Assembly: GCF_050873445.1 (NCBI RefSeq)
Contig: NZ_JBNMIU010000001.1
Coordinates: 1 to 64,000 of the forward strand
Direction: 5' to 3'
DNA from: Acidaminococcus sp050873445
GTDB taxonomy: Bacteria; Bacillota; Negativicutes; Acidaminococcales; Acidaminococcaceae
DNA: 64,000 nt
Shown: piece after piece, positions 7,250 through 15,862 of the stretch
Layout of the letters: each line of letters opens with the position of its first letter
Numbering within the stretch: the stretch's first letter is position 1
Translations under genes and position numbers: made by a program
The notes under the pieces: generated by a model
The model's input: only the letters and a program-made list of their open reading frames with translations
Database searches by the model: none
Told to the model about the DNA's origin: nothing

Positions 7250-8857
7250 ATGAAAATCCGTTTTTTGGGTGCTGATAAAATTGTTACCGGTTCCTGTCAT
7301 CTGCTGGAAGTCAACGGCAAGAAAATCCTGCTGGACTGCGGCATGTTCCAGGGAGCAAAAGTCATCAGGGAACTGAATCACCGGCCTTTTGCTTTCAATC
7401 CCGGGGAAATCGACGCAGTGATCCTGAGCCATGCACACATCGACCACAGCGGACTGCTGCCCAAACTGGTAAAAGAAGGGTTCAAGGGGTTCATCCACTG
7501 CACCCACGTCACCGAGGAACTGTGCGAGATCCTTCTGCCCGACTGCGGGCACATCCAGGAATCCGATGCGGAGGTGGCCACCCGGAAGGGACTGCGGGCC
7601 GGCAAGAGCAGGGTAGAACCTTTGTATACGGCGGATGACGCCTATCTGTGCCTGAAGCATTTCGTGACCCATGATTATGATGAGAACATCGATCTGTATC
7701 CGGGCATTACTTTCCGGTTCCGGGTGGCCGGCCATATCCTGGGCAGCGCTCTGGTGACCCTGGAACTGGAGGAGAACGGCAAGAAGACGAAGCTGATCTT
7801 CACCGGGGATATCGGCCAGCCCAATGTACCCATCCTGGACGATCCCTACCAGATTTCCGGGGCGGATTTCATCATCACCGAGTCCACGTACGGAGATCGG
7901 GTCCACGAAAAAATCGACCGGCAGCAGGAACTGTGCGACATAATGAAGGATGCCCTGAGCCGGGGCGGCAACGTGATCATCCCGTCCTTTGCCGTAGGCC
8001 GTACCCAGGTGCTGCTGTACTATTTCCAGAAACTCATGGCAAGCGGGCAGCTGCCCCGCATCCCCATCTTTGTGGACAGTCCCATGGCCATCAAGGCCAC
8101 CCAGGTGATGCAGTTCAATCCGGAAGAGTACGATGAGGAAGCGACTACCATTTTCCGTCAGCAAAGAGGCAAGCTCATCGATATGCCCAATGTGAAGTAT
8201 ACGGAAACTCCGGCGGAATCCAGGGCCATCAACGATATGCCCAGCCCTATGATCATCCTGTCGGCCAGCGGGATGGCAGATGCCGGACGGGTACTCCACC
8301 ATCTGAAACACAACTTGTGGCGGAAGGACAGCTCAGTGATCTTTGCCGGGTACCAGGCAGAGAGCAGTCTGGGCCGACGCCTGCTGGACGGGGCCAAAAA
8401 GGTGAAAATCATGGGCGAAGACATCGTGGTGGGGGCCAGAATCTACAACATGAGCGGTTTCTCCGCCCATGCGGACAAGGAACAGATGCTGGCCTTGTAC
8501 AAAGGAATGGAACACAAGCCCAAATGCTTCTTCGTGGTCCATGGGGAATACGATTCAGCCAGTCATTTTGCCCATCTGCTGAATACGGAACTGGGTACAG
8601 CCACCTATATCCCCAACTACGGGGATACGGCGGTGATCGATGGCACCGACTGGCACATCGAGGAAAGCCAGATTGTAGTAGCGGCACCGGCCATCCAGTC
8701 GCTGCGTGATTATCTGCGGAGCTTTGAAAAAGATTACCTGGCCTATAAGGGCCGTTTGGAACAGATTGTCACCCACGATCCCAAACGGATACCCGATGTA
8801 CGGGGGAAACTGGATAAAATCCGCAAATACGTTGACAATGTGATGAAGACATTGTAA
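7250..8857 (+). CDS. MBL-fold beta-CASP RNA nuclease
   Basis: A 535-residue metallo-beta-lactamase-fold protein of the beta-CASP (YSH1/COG1236) group, whose members are RNA endo- or 5'-exonucleases. The di-zinc motif HAHIDHSGLLP is near residue 60, with later ligands in VAGHILGSALV, FTGDIGQP and the C-terminal FSAHADKEQM and FVVHGEYDSA. The beta-CASP insert contains the IPSFAVGRTQVLLYYF segment. It lacks the C-terminal domain of RNase J. ATG 7250 is chosen for GGAGG eight bases upstream. A consensus promoter immediately after the stop makes typA independent. Confidence 0.85.
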   Translation: MKIRFLGADKIVTGSCHLLEVNGKKILLDCGMFQGAKVIRELNHRPFAFNPGEIDAVILSHAHIDHSGLLPKLVKEGFKGFIHCTHVTEELCEILLPDCGHIQESDAEVATRKGLRAGKSRVEPLYTADDAYLCLKHFVTHDYDENIDLYPGITFRFRVAGHILGSALVTLELEENGKKTKLIFTGDIGQPNVPILDDPYQISGADFIITESTYGDRVHEKIDRQQELCDIMKDALSRGGNVIIPSFAVGRTQVLLYYFQKLMASGQLPRIPIFVDSPMAIKATQVMQFNPEEYDEEATTIFRQQRGKLIDMPNVKYTETPAESRAINDMPSPMIILSASGMADAGRVLHHLKHNLWRKDSSVIFAGYQAESSLGRRLLDGAKKVKIMGEDIVVGARIYNMSGFSAHADKEQMLALYKGMEHKPKCFFVVHGEYDSASHFAHLLNTELGTATYIPNYGDTAVIDGTDWHIEESQIVVAAPAIQSLRDYLRSFEKDYLAYKGRLEQIVTHDPKRIPDVRGKLDKIRKYVDNVMKTL

Positions 8858-8862
8858 AAAGT

Positions 8863-8891
8863 TTGACATACGCAGACGAAAAATATATAAT
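8863..8891 (+). promoter_or_regulatory. Perfect consensus promoter of typA
   Basis: TTGACA (8863-8868), 17-bp spacer, TATAAT (8886-8891): all twelve consensus bases match for the housekeeping sigma factor. Transcription should start near 8898, giving a leader of about 85 bases. Confidence 0.9.
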
Positions 8892-8920
8892 AGGAAAGTC
8901 GAAATCATGTAGTTTACTTT

Positions 8921-8946
8921 GAGGATGCTTCTTGACGAGCATCCTC
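8921..8946 (+). promoter_or_regulatory. Leader hairpin of typA
   Basis: GAGGATGCT (8921-8929) pairs perfectly with AGCATCCTC (8938-8946) around an 8-nt loop, in the transcribed leader. The sequence after it (TTGATTTATC) is only moderately T-rich, so it may be a weak attenuator, a stabilising stem or a cold-sensitive structure. typA is a stress/cold GTPase in other bacteria. Confidence 0.45.
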
Positions 8947-8982
8947 TTGATTTATCTGGAAATAAGAGGGGATTGGGCTTTT

Positions 8983-10803
8983 ATGATTAGAAATGATTTG
9001 CGTAACATTGCCATCATCGCTCACGTTGACCATGGTAAGACGACCCTGGTCGATGCCATGCTGAAACAGAGCGGTGTATTCCGGGCCAACCAGCAGGTAC
9101 AGGAACGGGTCATGGACTCCAACGATCAGGAAAGAGAACGTGGCATCACCATCCTGGCTAAAAATACGTCCGTAATGCATGATGGCTGCAAGATCAACAT
9201 CCTGGATACTCCGGGCCATGCCGACTTCGGCGGCGAAGTGGAACGGGTGCTGAACATGGTTGACGGCGTACTGCTGCTGGTAGACGCCTACGAAGGCCCC
9301 ATGCCCCAGACCAAATATGTGCTGCGGAAAGCACTGGAACATCATCTGAAACCTGTTGTGGTCATCAACAAGATCGACCGTCCGGATCAGCGGGTGGAAG
9401 AAGTGGTGGACGAAGTCCTGGATCTGTTCATCGAACTGAACGCCAACGACGATCAGCTGGACTTCCCTGTGGTCTACTGCTCTGCCAAGAAGGGTATCGC
9501 CAAGCTGTCCATGGATGACGAAAGCGATAATCTGGAACCCCTGTTCCGTACCATCATCAAGAGCATCCCTGCTCCTGACGTGGATGTGGACGCTCCTCTG
9601 CAGATGCTGGTCAACACCCTGGATCACGACAACTTCGTGGGCCGGATCGTGGTGGGCCGTGTGGTCCGCGGGACCATCCATAACGGCCAGCCTGTCTGCC
9701 TGATGCACGATGACAAACGGACCAATGAAAAGATCGGCCGTCTGTACACCTATGAAGGCCTGAAACGAGTGGAAGTGCCCGAAGCCCAGGCTGGTGACAT
9801 CATCGCTCTGATTGGTCTGTCCGATGCGGAAATCGGTGATACCATCGCTGACGTGGACAATCCGGAACAGCTGCAGGGAATCAAAGTGGACGAACCTACC
9901 CTGTCCATGACCTTCTCTGTCAATGACAGTCCGTTCGCCGGCCAGGAAGGTGACTTTATTACCAGCCGTCACCTGCGTGACCGCCTGTACAAAGAAGTGG
10001 AAACCAACGTTTCCATGAAAGTGGAAGATACCGACAGCGCCGATACCTTCAAGGTATCCGGCCGTGGTGAACTGCATCTGTCCGTACTGATCGAAGCCAT
10101 GCGCCGTGAAGGCTTTGAACTGCAGGTTGGGAAACCGACCGTAATTATGCACCGGGATGAAAACGGCAAGCTGCTGGAACCCATGGAAGCACTGACCATC
10201 GAAGTCCCTCAGGACTTCATGGGTCCTGTGATGGAAGGCCTGGGCATCCGCAAGGCGGAACTGCAGAATATGACCGAAGTGGCCGGCTACCTGCGCATGG
10301 ACTTCATCATCCCTGCCCGTGGCCTGATCGGTTTCCGGAACCAGTTCCTGACCGATACCAAAGGGAACGGCATCATGAACCACGTATTTGCCGGCTGGGG
10401 CGCTTACAAGGGTGATATCCCCGGCCGTACCCGCGGCAGTCTGGTGGCTTTCGAAGCCGGTACCACCACTGCCTATGGCATCGATAAATGCCAGGCCAGA
10501 GGTACCATGTACGTAAACCCGGGCGAAGAAGTCTACGAAGGTGAAATCGTGGGCGAAAACAGCCGGGAAGACGATATGGACGTGAACCCCTGCAAGAAGA
10601 AGCACGTATCCAACATGCGTGCTGCCGGGTCCGATGATGCGGTCCGTCTGGTACCGCCGCAGACCTTCTCCCTGGAAGGGGCCCTGGAACACATCAATGA
10701 TGATGAAACCGTGGAAGTCACTCCCAAGAGCATCCGCATGAGAAAGAAAGTCCTGTCCCGTCTGGAACGGGCCCGCAACCGGGCTCGCAACGCACGGGCA
10801 TAA
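8983..10803 (+). CDS. typA: Ribosome-associated GTPase TypA/BipA
   Basis: A 606-residue translational GTPase, the usual length for TypA/BipA. It binds the ribosome and helps 50S assembly and translation at low temperature or under stress. The G1 loop is AHVDHGKTT near residue 13, G2 RERGITI, G3 DTPGHADFGGEV and G4 NKIDRPDQR, followed by EF-G-like domains and the BipA-specific C-terminal domain. ATG 8983 is chosen because MIRNDLRNIAIIAHVDHG is the usual N-terminus; an upstream in-frame start lies inside the leader hairpin. It has a perfect consensus promoter and its own terminator. Confidence 0.95.
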   Translation: MIRNDLRNIAIIAHVDHGKTTLVDAMLKQSGVFRANQQVQERVMDSNDQERERGITILAKNTSVMHDGCKINILDTPGHADFGGEVERVLNMVDGVLLLVDAYEGPMPQTKYVLRKALEHHLKPVVVINKIDRPDQRVEEVVDEVLDLFIELNANDDQLDFPVVYCSAKKGIAKLSMDDESDNLEPLFRTIIKSIPAPDVDVDAPLQMLVNTLDHDNFVGRIVVGRVVRGTIHNGQPVCLMHDDKRTNEKIGRLYTYEGLKRVEVPEAQAGDIIALIGLSDAEIGDTIADVDNPEQLQGIKVDEPTLSMTFSVNDSPFAGQEGDFITSRHLRDRLYKEVETNVSMKVEDTDSADTFKVSGRGELHLSVLIEAMRREGFELQVGKPTVIMHRDENGKLLEPMEALTIEVPQDFMGPVMEGLGIRKAELQNMTEVAGYLRMDFIIPARGLIGFRNQFLTDTKGNGIMNHVFAGWGAYKGDIPGRTRGSLVAFEAGTTTAYGIDKCQARGTMYVNPGEEVYEGEIVGENSREDDMDVNPCKKKHVSNMRAAGSDDAVRLVPPQTFSLEGALEHINDDETVEVTPKSIRMRKKVLSRLERARNRARNARA

Positions 10804-10808
10804 TGCAG

Positions 10809-10838
10809 AAGGCTGCCGTTTTTGCGGCGGCCTTTTTT
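10809..10838 (+). terminator. Terminator of typA
   Basis: AAGGCTGCCG / CGGCGGCCTT stem (one G-U pair) with a TTTTT loop and TTTTTT tail directly after the typA stop. Confidence 0.85.
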
Positions 10839-10940
10839 GTCATATGTCACAGATCGTATATCATGGACCGAAGGAGAAATTTGCCAAGGAAAAATTTCTG
10901 ATGTACAATAAGATGATATCAGGAAGGGAGGAGGTCACCT

Positions 10941-11264
10941 ATGTTTGCCCGCTTTCAATCTCATAAGAACGTGCCGGAAAAGCCGGAGGAAACCCGGGAT
11001 AACGGCCTGACCCTGCTCACCACGCCCAATCTGGATCTCTGTCTGCGGACGCCGGCCAGTCTGGAGGATATCGTTCCCTACGGCAGGCTGATTATGGAGG
11101 GAAAGGGCCTGCTGCTCTGTCTCAACGACCTGACGGAACCGGATAAGGTACGGGCTCAGGATTACCTGGCCGGGGTGGCCTACACCATGGGAGCCACCGA
11201 AACAGAAGTTTCCCCGGAAGTGACCATGTACCTGCCGGGAGAAGTAAATACGATCCACGAATGA
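10941..11264 (+). CDS. sepF: Cell division protein SepF
   Basis: A 107-residue SepF, which polymerises on the inner membrane and ties FtsZ filaments to it during septation. The SepF core runs from about residue 25: the TPASLEDIVPYGRLIMEGKG helix-strand, the LNDL strand, RAQDYLAGVAYTMGA and the final YLPGEV strand. The N-terminal amphipathic membrane anchor of longer SepFs is reduced to MFARFQSHKN, and the whole is shorter than the Bacillus protein (about 150 residues). GGAGG lies eight bases before ATG 10941. It is not near fts genes here, unusual for sepF. Confidence 0.8.
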   Translation: MFARFQSHKNVPEKPEETRDNGLTLLTTPNLDLCLRTPASLEDIVPYGRLIMEGKGLLLCLNDLTEPDKVRAQDYLAGVAYTMGATETEVSPEVTMYLPGEVNTIHE

Positions 11265-11284
11265 GGCCATAAGGCCAATGGAAC

Positions 11285-11313
11285 GGGGCTGCCCTGTACG
11301 GCAGCCCTTTTTT
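11285..11313 (+). terminator. Terminator between sepF and dnaE
   Basis: GGGCTGCC (11286-11293) / GGCAGCCC (11300-11307) with six T at 11308-11313. It ends only 16 bases before the dnaE start, so either dnaE depends on read-through or its promoter lies within or before this hairpin. Confidence 0.88.
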
Positions 11314-11328
11314 AACGAAGGAGTCATC

Positions 11329-14300
11329 ATGCCGTCCCAATTTGTCCATTTACATACCCATACCCAATATTCCCTGCTGGATGGGGCCTGCCGGATCCCG
11401 GAGCTGGTGGCCTATGCCAAGGAACTGGGCATGCCGGCTCTGGCCATTACCGACCATGGGGTCATGTACGGGGTCATCGAATTCTATCAGGAATGCAGGA
11501 AAGCAGGCATCAAGCCCATCATCGGCTGCGAGGTGTACATCACCTCCGGATCCCGCCTGGACAAGAGCCTGGAGACACGGAACAAACTGTACCATCTGAT
11601 CCTGCTGGTGGAGAACAAGACGGGCTACCAGAACTTGATGAAAATCGTGTCCATCGGCGAAGTGGAGGGCTTCTATTATAAGCCCCGGATCGACATGGAC
11701 GTGCTGCGGCAGTATCATGAGGGACTGCTCTGCCTGTCTGCCTGTGTGGCCGGCGAAGTGCCCCGGCACATCATCCGGGGCGAGCTGGAGACGGCGGAAA
11801 AGGTCATGCTGGAATACCTGGATATCTTTGGCCGTGATCATTATTACCTGGAAATCCAGAACCATGGCCTGCCGGAAGAAGCTGTCGTACGCCGGGAACT
11901 CCATGCCCTGGCGAAGAAGTACCAGATCAAACTGGTAGCCACCAACGACCTGCATTACATCCACAAGGAGGATGCCGCCGGCCAGGACATCCTGCTGTGC
12001 ATCCAGACCAACGCCAGGTACCTGGATCCCCAGCGCATGCGGTTCAACAACGATTCCTACTACCTGAAGAGCCGGGAAGAGATGGAAGAACTGTTCCCGG
12101 ATGACCAGGAAGCCCTGGACAACACTCTGGAGATCGCTGACAAATGCAATCTGGAGCTGGAATTCGGACACCTGCTGCTGCCGGAATTCCCTTTGCCCGA
12201 CGGGGAGACCATGGACGGCTTCCTGCGGAAACTGTGCGAAAAGGGTTTTTCCTCCCGGTACCCCGATGATGACGGTACTGCCCGGAAACGGATGGAATAC
12301 GAGCTGGGCATTATCAGGCAGATGGGGTATTCGGGGTATTTCCTGATCGTGTGGGACTTCATCAACTATGCCCATACGCACGATATCCCCGTGGGCCCCG
12401 GCAGAGGCAGTGCCGCTGGCAGCATCGTGGCCTATCTGACGGGCATTACCAGTATCGATCCCCTGAAGTACAATCTGATCTTTGAACGTTTCCTGAACCC
12501 GGAACGGGTGAGCATGCCCGATATCGATACGGATATCTGTTACGTAAAGCGGCATCTGGTGGTGGATTACCTGGCACGGAAATATGGGGAGAGCCATGTG
12601 GCCCAGATCATCACCTTCGGGACCCTGGCGGCCAAGGCGGCCATCAAGGATGTGGGACGGGCCATGGATATCCCTCTGAACGTGGTGAACCAGGTGAACA
12701 AGCTGATTCCCAATACCCTGGGCACCACGCTGAAGGGGGCGCTGGAGAGCAGCCGGGAACTGCGGCAGCTGCGGGACCAGGATCCCAATATCGCCCAACT
12801 GCTGGAATTTGCACAGAAGGTGGAGGGCATGCCGCGGCATACGTCCACCCATGCGGCGGGCGTGGTTATCACCCCCGGCGAACTGACGGACTATGTGCCG
12901 CTGCAGATTACCAGCAGCAGTGATGACGAGCATGAATACATCTGTACCCAGTACGACAAGGACCGGTCGGAAAGCCTGGGGCTTCTGAAGATGGACCTTC
13001 TGGGCCTGCGGACCCTGACGGTCATCGACGATGCCCTGAAGATGATCAAAAAGAACAAGGGCGTGGATGTGGACATCAGCAAGATCGACCTTCATGATCC
13101 CAGGACCTGCAAAATGCTCTGCGACGGGGATACGGCAGCCGTGTTCCAGATGGAAAGCGATGGCATGACCCGGCTCATGAAGCAGCTGGCTCCCGAGGGA
13201 TTCGAGGATCTGATTCCCCTGGTTGCCCTGTACCGGCCCGGCCCTCTGGGCAGCGGCATGGCCGAAGACTTCATTGCCGGCCGTCACGGCAAACGTACGG
13301 CCCAGGTGCTGCACCCTTTGATGGAACCCATCGTGGCTGATACCTACGGAGTGATCCTGTACCAGGAGCAGGTCATGCAGATCGTATCTGCGCTGGGGGG
13401 ATTCACCCTGGGCGAAGCAGACATCCTGCGCCGGGCCATGGGTAAGAAGAAGGCCAAACTGCTGGATTCCATGAAGGAAAAATTCCTGGACGGGGCCCAG
13501 AAACTCCATGGTATCAGTCGGGAGCTGGGCGAGAAGATCTTTGCTCTGCTGCAGCATTTTGCCGGCTATGGGTTCAACAAATCCCATTCGGCAGCCTATG
13601 CCCTGGTGGCCTACGATACGGCCTGGCTGAAGGCCAATTATCCGGTGGAATATATGGCAGCTTTCCTGAACAGCATCATCACTGTAGCGGGCAAGGTCAG
13701 CTGGTACATCGGCATCTGCCGGGATATGGGCATCCAGGTATTGCCTCCGGATATCAACACCAGTGAAGCAGGCTTTTCCGTGGACGGGCACACCATCCGT
13801 TTCGGCCTGGGCGCCATCAAGAGCGTGGGGGATGCGGCGGTGTCCGTAATCCTGGAGGAAAGAAAGAAACACGGGCCTTTTCAGGATTTCTTCGATTTTA
13901 CCCGCCGGGTGGACCTGAGCAAGGTGAACAAAAGGGTGGTGGAAGCCCTGATTAAGAGCGGCTCCCTGTATGGCTTCGGCCTGAAGCGCAGCCAGCTGCT
14001 GGCTATCATGGACCCGGCCCTGGAGGCGGCGGCCAGCGAGCAGCGGGACAGGATCACCGGGCAGCTGGGGCTGTTCGGTGACGAGGAAATCGCCAGTGCC
14101 AATACCATCCCCATACCGGATCTGCCGGAGATCCCCCAGGAGGAGATCCTGCGGCTGGAGCGGGAGCTGATCGGGTTCTATGTGACGGGGCATCCCCTGG
14201 ACAAATACAAAAACGCCCTGAAGCGGCTGACACCTCTCATCAAATGCAATGAGGAGAACTTCAGAGATGGGGAACGACTGATAGTGGGCGGCATCATCTC

Positions 14301-14748
14301 CGACCTGAAGCTGCGGTCTACCAAGAACGGGGACAGGATGGCCACCTTCGTGCTGGAGGACCTGTCCGGCAGCCTGACGGTAATCACTTTTCCACGGGCT
14401 TATGGGGCTAGCCGGGACCAGATCGATAAGGACAGGATCGTCATGGTGTCCGGGGTACTGAAGCTGGATGAGGAACAGGCCCGGATCTTCGCCAACAAGG
14501 TGGAACCGCTGCAGGAGGCGGCGAAGGAAGTACACCTTACAATCGCCCGCGGGCGGAATACTCCGGCAGTGCAACGGCAGCTGGGCGGCATATTCGCGGC
14601 GTTCCACGGCCGAAACCCTGTATACCTCCATGTGGAGGATACCCAGCAGGTGATCCGTACCCTGCCAAAATTCTGGGTGGATCTGGAAGCACCGGGTTTC
14701 ACCGAGGCCATCGAGAGAGTGCTGGGAGCCGGAAGCCTGAAGATGTAA
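11329..14748 (+). CDS. dnaE: DNA polymerase III alpha subunit DnaE
   Basis: A 1139-residue replicative polymerase of the DnaE type. Order of domains: PHP domain (FVHLHTHTQYSLLDGA at the N-terminus, ITDHG near residue 42), the C-family polymerase core with PGRGSAAGS and the catalytic PDIDTDI segment (about residues 360-405), the thumb and fingers with the FNKSHSAAYALVAY motif, a helix-hairpin-helix region and a C-terminal OB fold starting VGGIISDLKLR. The PHP metal ligands HTHT and DHG are kept. ATG 11329 follows GAAGGAG; the frame is open further up but overlaps the terminator. Confidence 0.96.
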   Translation: MPSQFVHLHTHTQYSLLDGACRIPELVAYAKELGMPALAITDHGVMYGVIEFYQECRKAGIKPIIGCEVYITSGSRLDKSLETRNKLYHLILLVENKTGYQNLMKIVSIGEVEGFYYKPRIDMDVLRQYHEGLLCLSACVAGEVPRHIIRGELETAEKVMLEYLDIFGRDHYYLEIQNHGLPEEAVVRRELHALAKKYQIKLVATNDLHYIHKEDAAGQDILLCIQTNARYLDPQRMRFNNDSYYLKSREEMEELFPDDQEALDNTLEIADKCNLELEFGHLLLPEFPLPDGETMDGFLRKLCEKGFSSRYPDDDGTARKRMEYELGIIRQMGYSGYFLIVWDFINYAHTHDIPVGPGRGSAAGSIVAYLTGITSIDPLKYNLIFERFLNPERVSMPDIDTDICYVKRHLVVDYLARKYGESHVAQIITFGTLAAKAAIKDVGRAMDIPLNVVNQVNKLIPNTLGTTLKGALESSRELRQLRDQDPNIAQLLEFAQKVEGMPRHTSTHAAGVVITPGELTDYVPLQITSSSDDEHEYICTQYDKDRSESLGLLKMDLLGLRTLTVIDDALKMIKKNKGVDVDISKIDLHDPRTCKMLCDGDTAAVFQMESDGMTRLMKQLAPEGFEDLIPLVALYRPGPLGSGMAEDFIAGRHGKRTAQVLHPLMEPIVADTYGVILYQEQVMQIVSALGGFTLGEADILRRAMGKKKAKLLDSMKEKFLDGAQKLHGISRELGEKIFALLQHFAGYGFNKSHSAAYALVAYDTAWLKANYPVEYMAAFLNSIITVAGKVSWYIGICRDMGIQVLPPDINTSEAGFSVDGHTIRFGLGAIKSVGDAAVSVILEERKKHGPFQDFFDFTRRVDLSKVNKRVVEALIKSGSLYGFGLKRSQLLAIMDPALEAAASEQRDRITGQLGLFGDEEIASANTIPIPDLPEIPQEEILRLERELIGFYVTGHPLDKYKNALKRLTPLIKCNEENFRDGERLIVGGIISDLKLRSTKNGDRMATFVLEDLSGSLTVITFPRAYGASRDQIDKDRIVMVSGVLKLDEEQARIFANKVEPLQEAAKEVHLTIARGRNTPAVQRQLGGIFAAFHGRNPVYLHVEDTQQVIRTLPKFWVDLEAPGFTEAIERVLGAGSLKM

Positions 14749-14763
14749 CAGAATGGACAAAGA

Positions 14764-14800
14764 AGGAAGGTTATGTGGTCTGCACATAACCTTCTTCTTA
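14764..14800 (+). terminator. Terminator of dnaE
   Basis: 11-bp perfect stem AAGGTTATGTG (14767-14777) / CACATAACCTT (14783-14793) followed by a T-rich tail. Confidence 0.85.
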
Positions 14801-14835
14801 TATTTTAAAGAAAAAGAAGTTTATTTGTCTTGCAA

Positions 14836-14890
14836 TTCTGTAGAAATTTCTGTTACAGAAGGCAAATTGAATTATTCGAAAACTACGAAT
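14836..14890. promoter_or_regulatory. Palindromes upstream of etfBA (possible operators)
   Basis: Two inverted repeats lie in the 310-base gap between dnaE and etfB: TTCTGT ... ACAGAA enclosing GAAATTTC (14836-14860), and ATTCG-7-CGAAT (14874-14890). They sit 95-150 bases before the promoter, a place fit for an activator or a distal repressor. The bound protein is unknown. Confidence 0.35.
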
Positions 14891-14981
14891 TAAGGAGAAA
14901 CAAGAAGAAAACCACATAAAAACAATTGTATACATGATGTCTGGAATCGGCCCTGCCTGTCTGACAAATCTGTGCAATCCC

Positions 14982-15010
14982 TTGCATAGGTTGAAAACAC
15001 GTGTTACAAT
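14982..15010 (+). promoter_or_regulatory. Promoter of etfBA
   Basis: TTGCAT (14982-14987), 17-bp spacer, TACAAT (15005-15010). A start near 15017 gives a leader of about 40 bases with AGGAGG at 15043. Confidence 0.7.
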
Positions 15011-15058
15011 TGGATTGTGTGGTTTTGAACTATATGATTTTTAGGAGGTCGCTTTGTA

Positions 15059-15850
15059 ATGAACATCATTGTATGTGTAAAACAGGTACCGGATACCGCT
15101 GAAATGAAAATCGATCCGGTTACCAACAACCTCGTCAGAGATGGTGTAACCAATATCATGAACCCGTATGACCAGTATGCTCTGGAAACTGCTCTGGAAC
15201 TGAAAGATCAGCTGGGTGCACATGTAACCGTTATCACCATGGGACCGCCCCATGCAGAATCTGTCCTGAGAGACTGCCTGGCCGTTGGCGCTGATGAAGC
15301 CAAACTGGTCAGCGACAGAGCTTTTGGTGGCGCCGATACTCTGGCAACCTCCGCTGCTCTGGCTAATACCATCAAACACTTCGGTATTCCTGATCTGATT
15401 CTGTGCGGCCGTCAGGCTATCGATGGTGATACTGCCCAAGTAGGGCCGGAAATCGCTGAACATCTGGATCTGCCCCAGGTGACCGCTGCTCTGAAAGTCA
15501 AAGTAGACGGTGACAAGGTAGTCGTTGACAGAGACAACGAAAAGATGTCCATGACCTTCACCATGAAGATGCCCTGCGTTGTGACCGTAATGCGCAGCAC
15601 TGACCTGCGTTTCGCCAGCATCAGAGGCAAACTGAAAGCCAGAAAGGCTGAAATCCCTGTGTACTCTGCTGCTGATCTGGAAATCCCCCTGGATGTCATC
15701 GGGAAGAAAGGGTCTCCGACTCAGGTTATGAAGAGCTTCACTCCGAAAGTTACGCAAGTCCACGGCGAAATCTTCAATGATGAAGATCTGGAAGTTGCAG
15801 TGGATAAGTTAGTGAACAAACTGATCGAAGACAAGATTATTACGAAGTGA
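15059..15850 (+). CDS. etfB: Electron transfer flavoprotein subunit beta
   Basis: A 263-residue Etf beta subunit, nearly identical in my memory to the Acidaminococcus fermentans protein, which carries the bifurcating FAD. In that organism EtfAB splits electrons from NADH between ferredoxin and crotonyl-CoA via butyryl-CoA dehydrogenase, during glutamate fermentation. Visible features are the CVKQVPDTAEMKID start, the NPYDQYALE segment, and the GRQAIDGDTAQVGPEIAEHL signature near residue 120. etfA follows after 12 bases. No acyl-CoA dehydrogenase gene is adjacent. Codon use (CTG, GCT, GAA dominant) suggests strong expression. Confidence 0.96.
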   Translation: MNIIVCVKQVPDTAEMKIDPVTNNLVRDGVTNIMNPYDQYALETALELKDQLGAHVTVITMGPPHAESVLRDCLAVGADEAKLVSDRAFGGADTLATSAALANTIKHFGIPDLILCGRQAIDGDTAQVGPEIAEHLDLPQVTAALKVKVDGDKVVVDRDNEKMSMTFTMKMPCVVTVMRSTDLRFASIRGKLKARKAEIPVYSAADLEIPLDVIGKKGSPTQVMKSFTPKVTQVHGEIFNDEDLEVAVDKLVNKLIEDKIITK

Positions 15851-15862
15851 GGTAGGGTATAA

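Noticed and set aside
11350..14787. A 1145-codon open frame antisense to dnaE
   Set aside because: It mirrors the dnaE codon pattern, has no recognisable domain or ribosome site, and dnaE itself is certain. GC-rich genes often leave such antisense frames; the same holds for long antisense frames under typA, pyk and plsX-fabH.
14940..15010. A Rex (redox) operator before etfBA
   Set aside because: The TTGTGA-type inverted repeat is not present; TGTCTGACA and similar strings are too short to support the claim.
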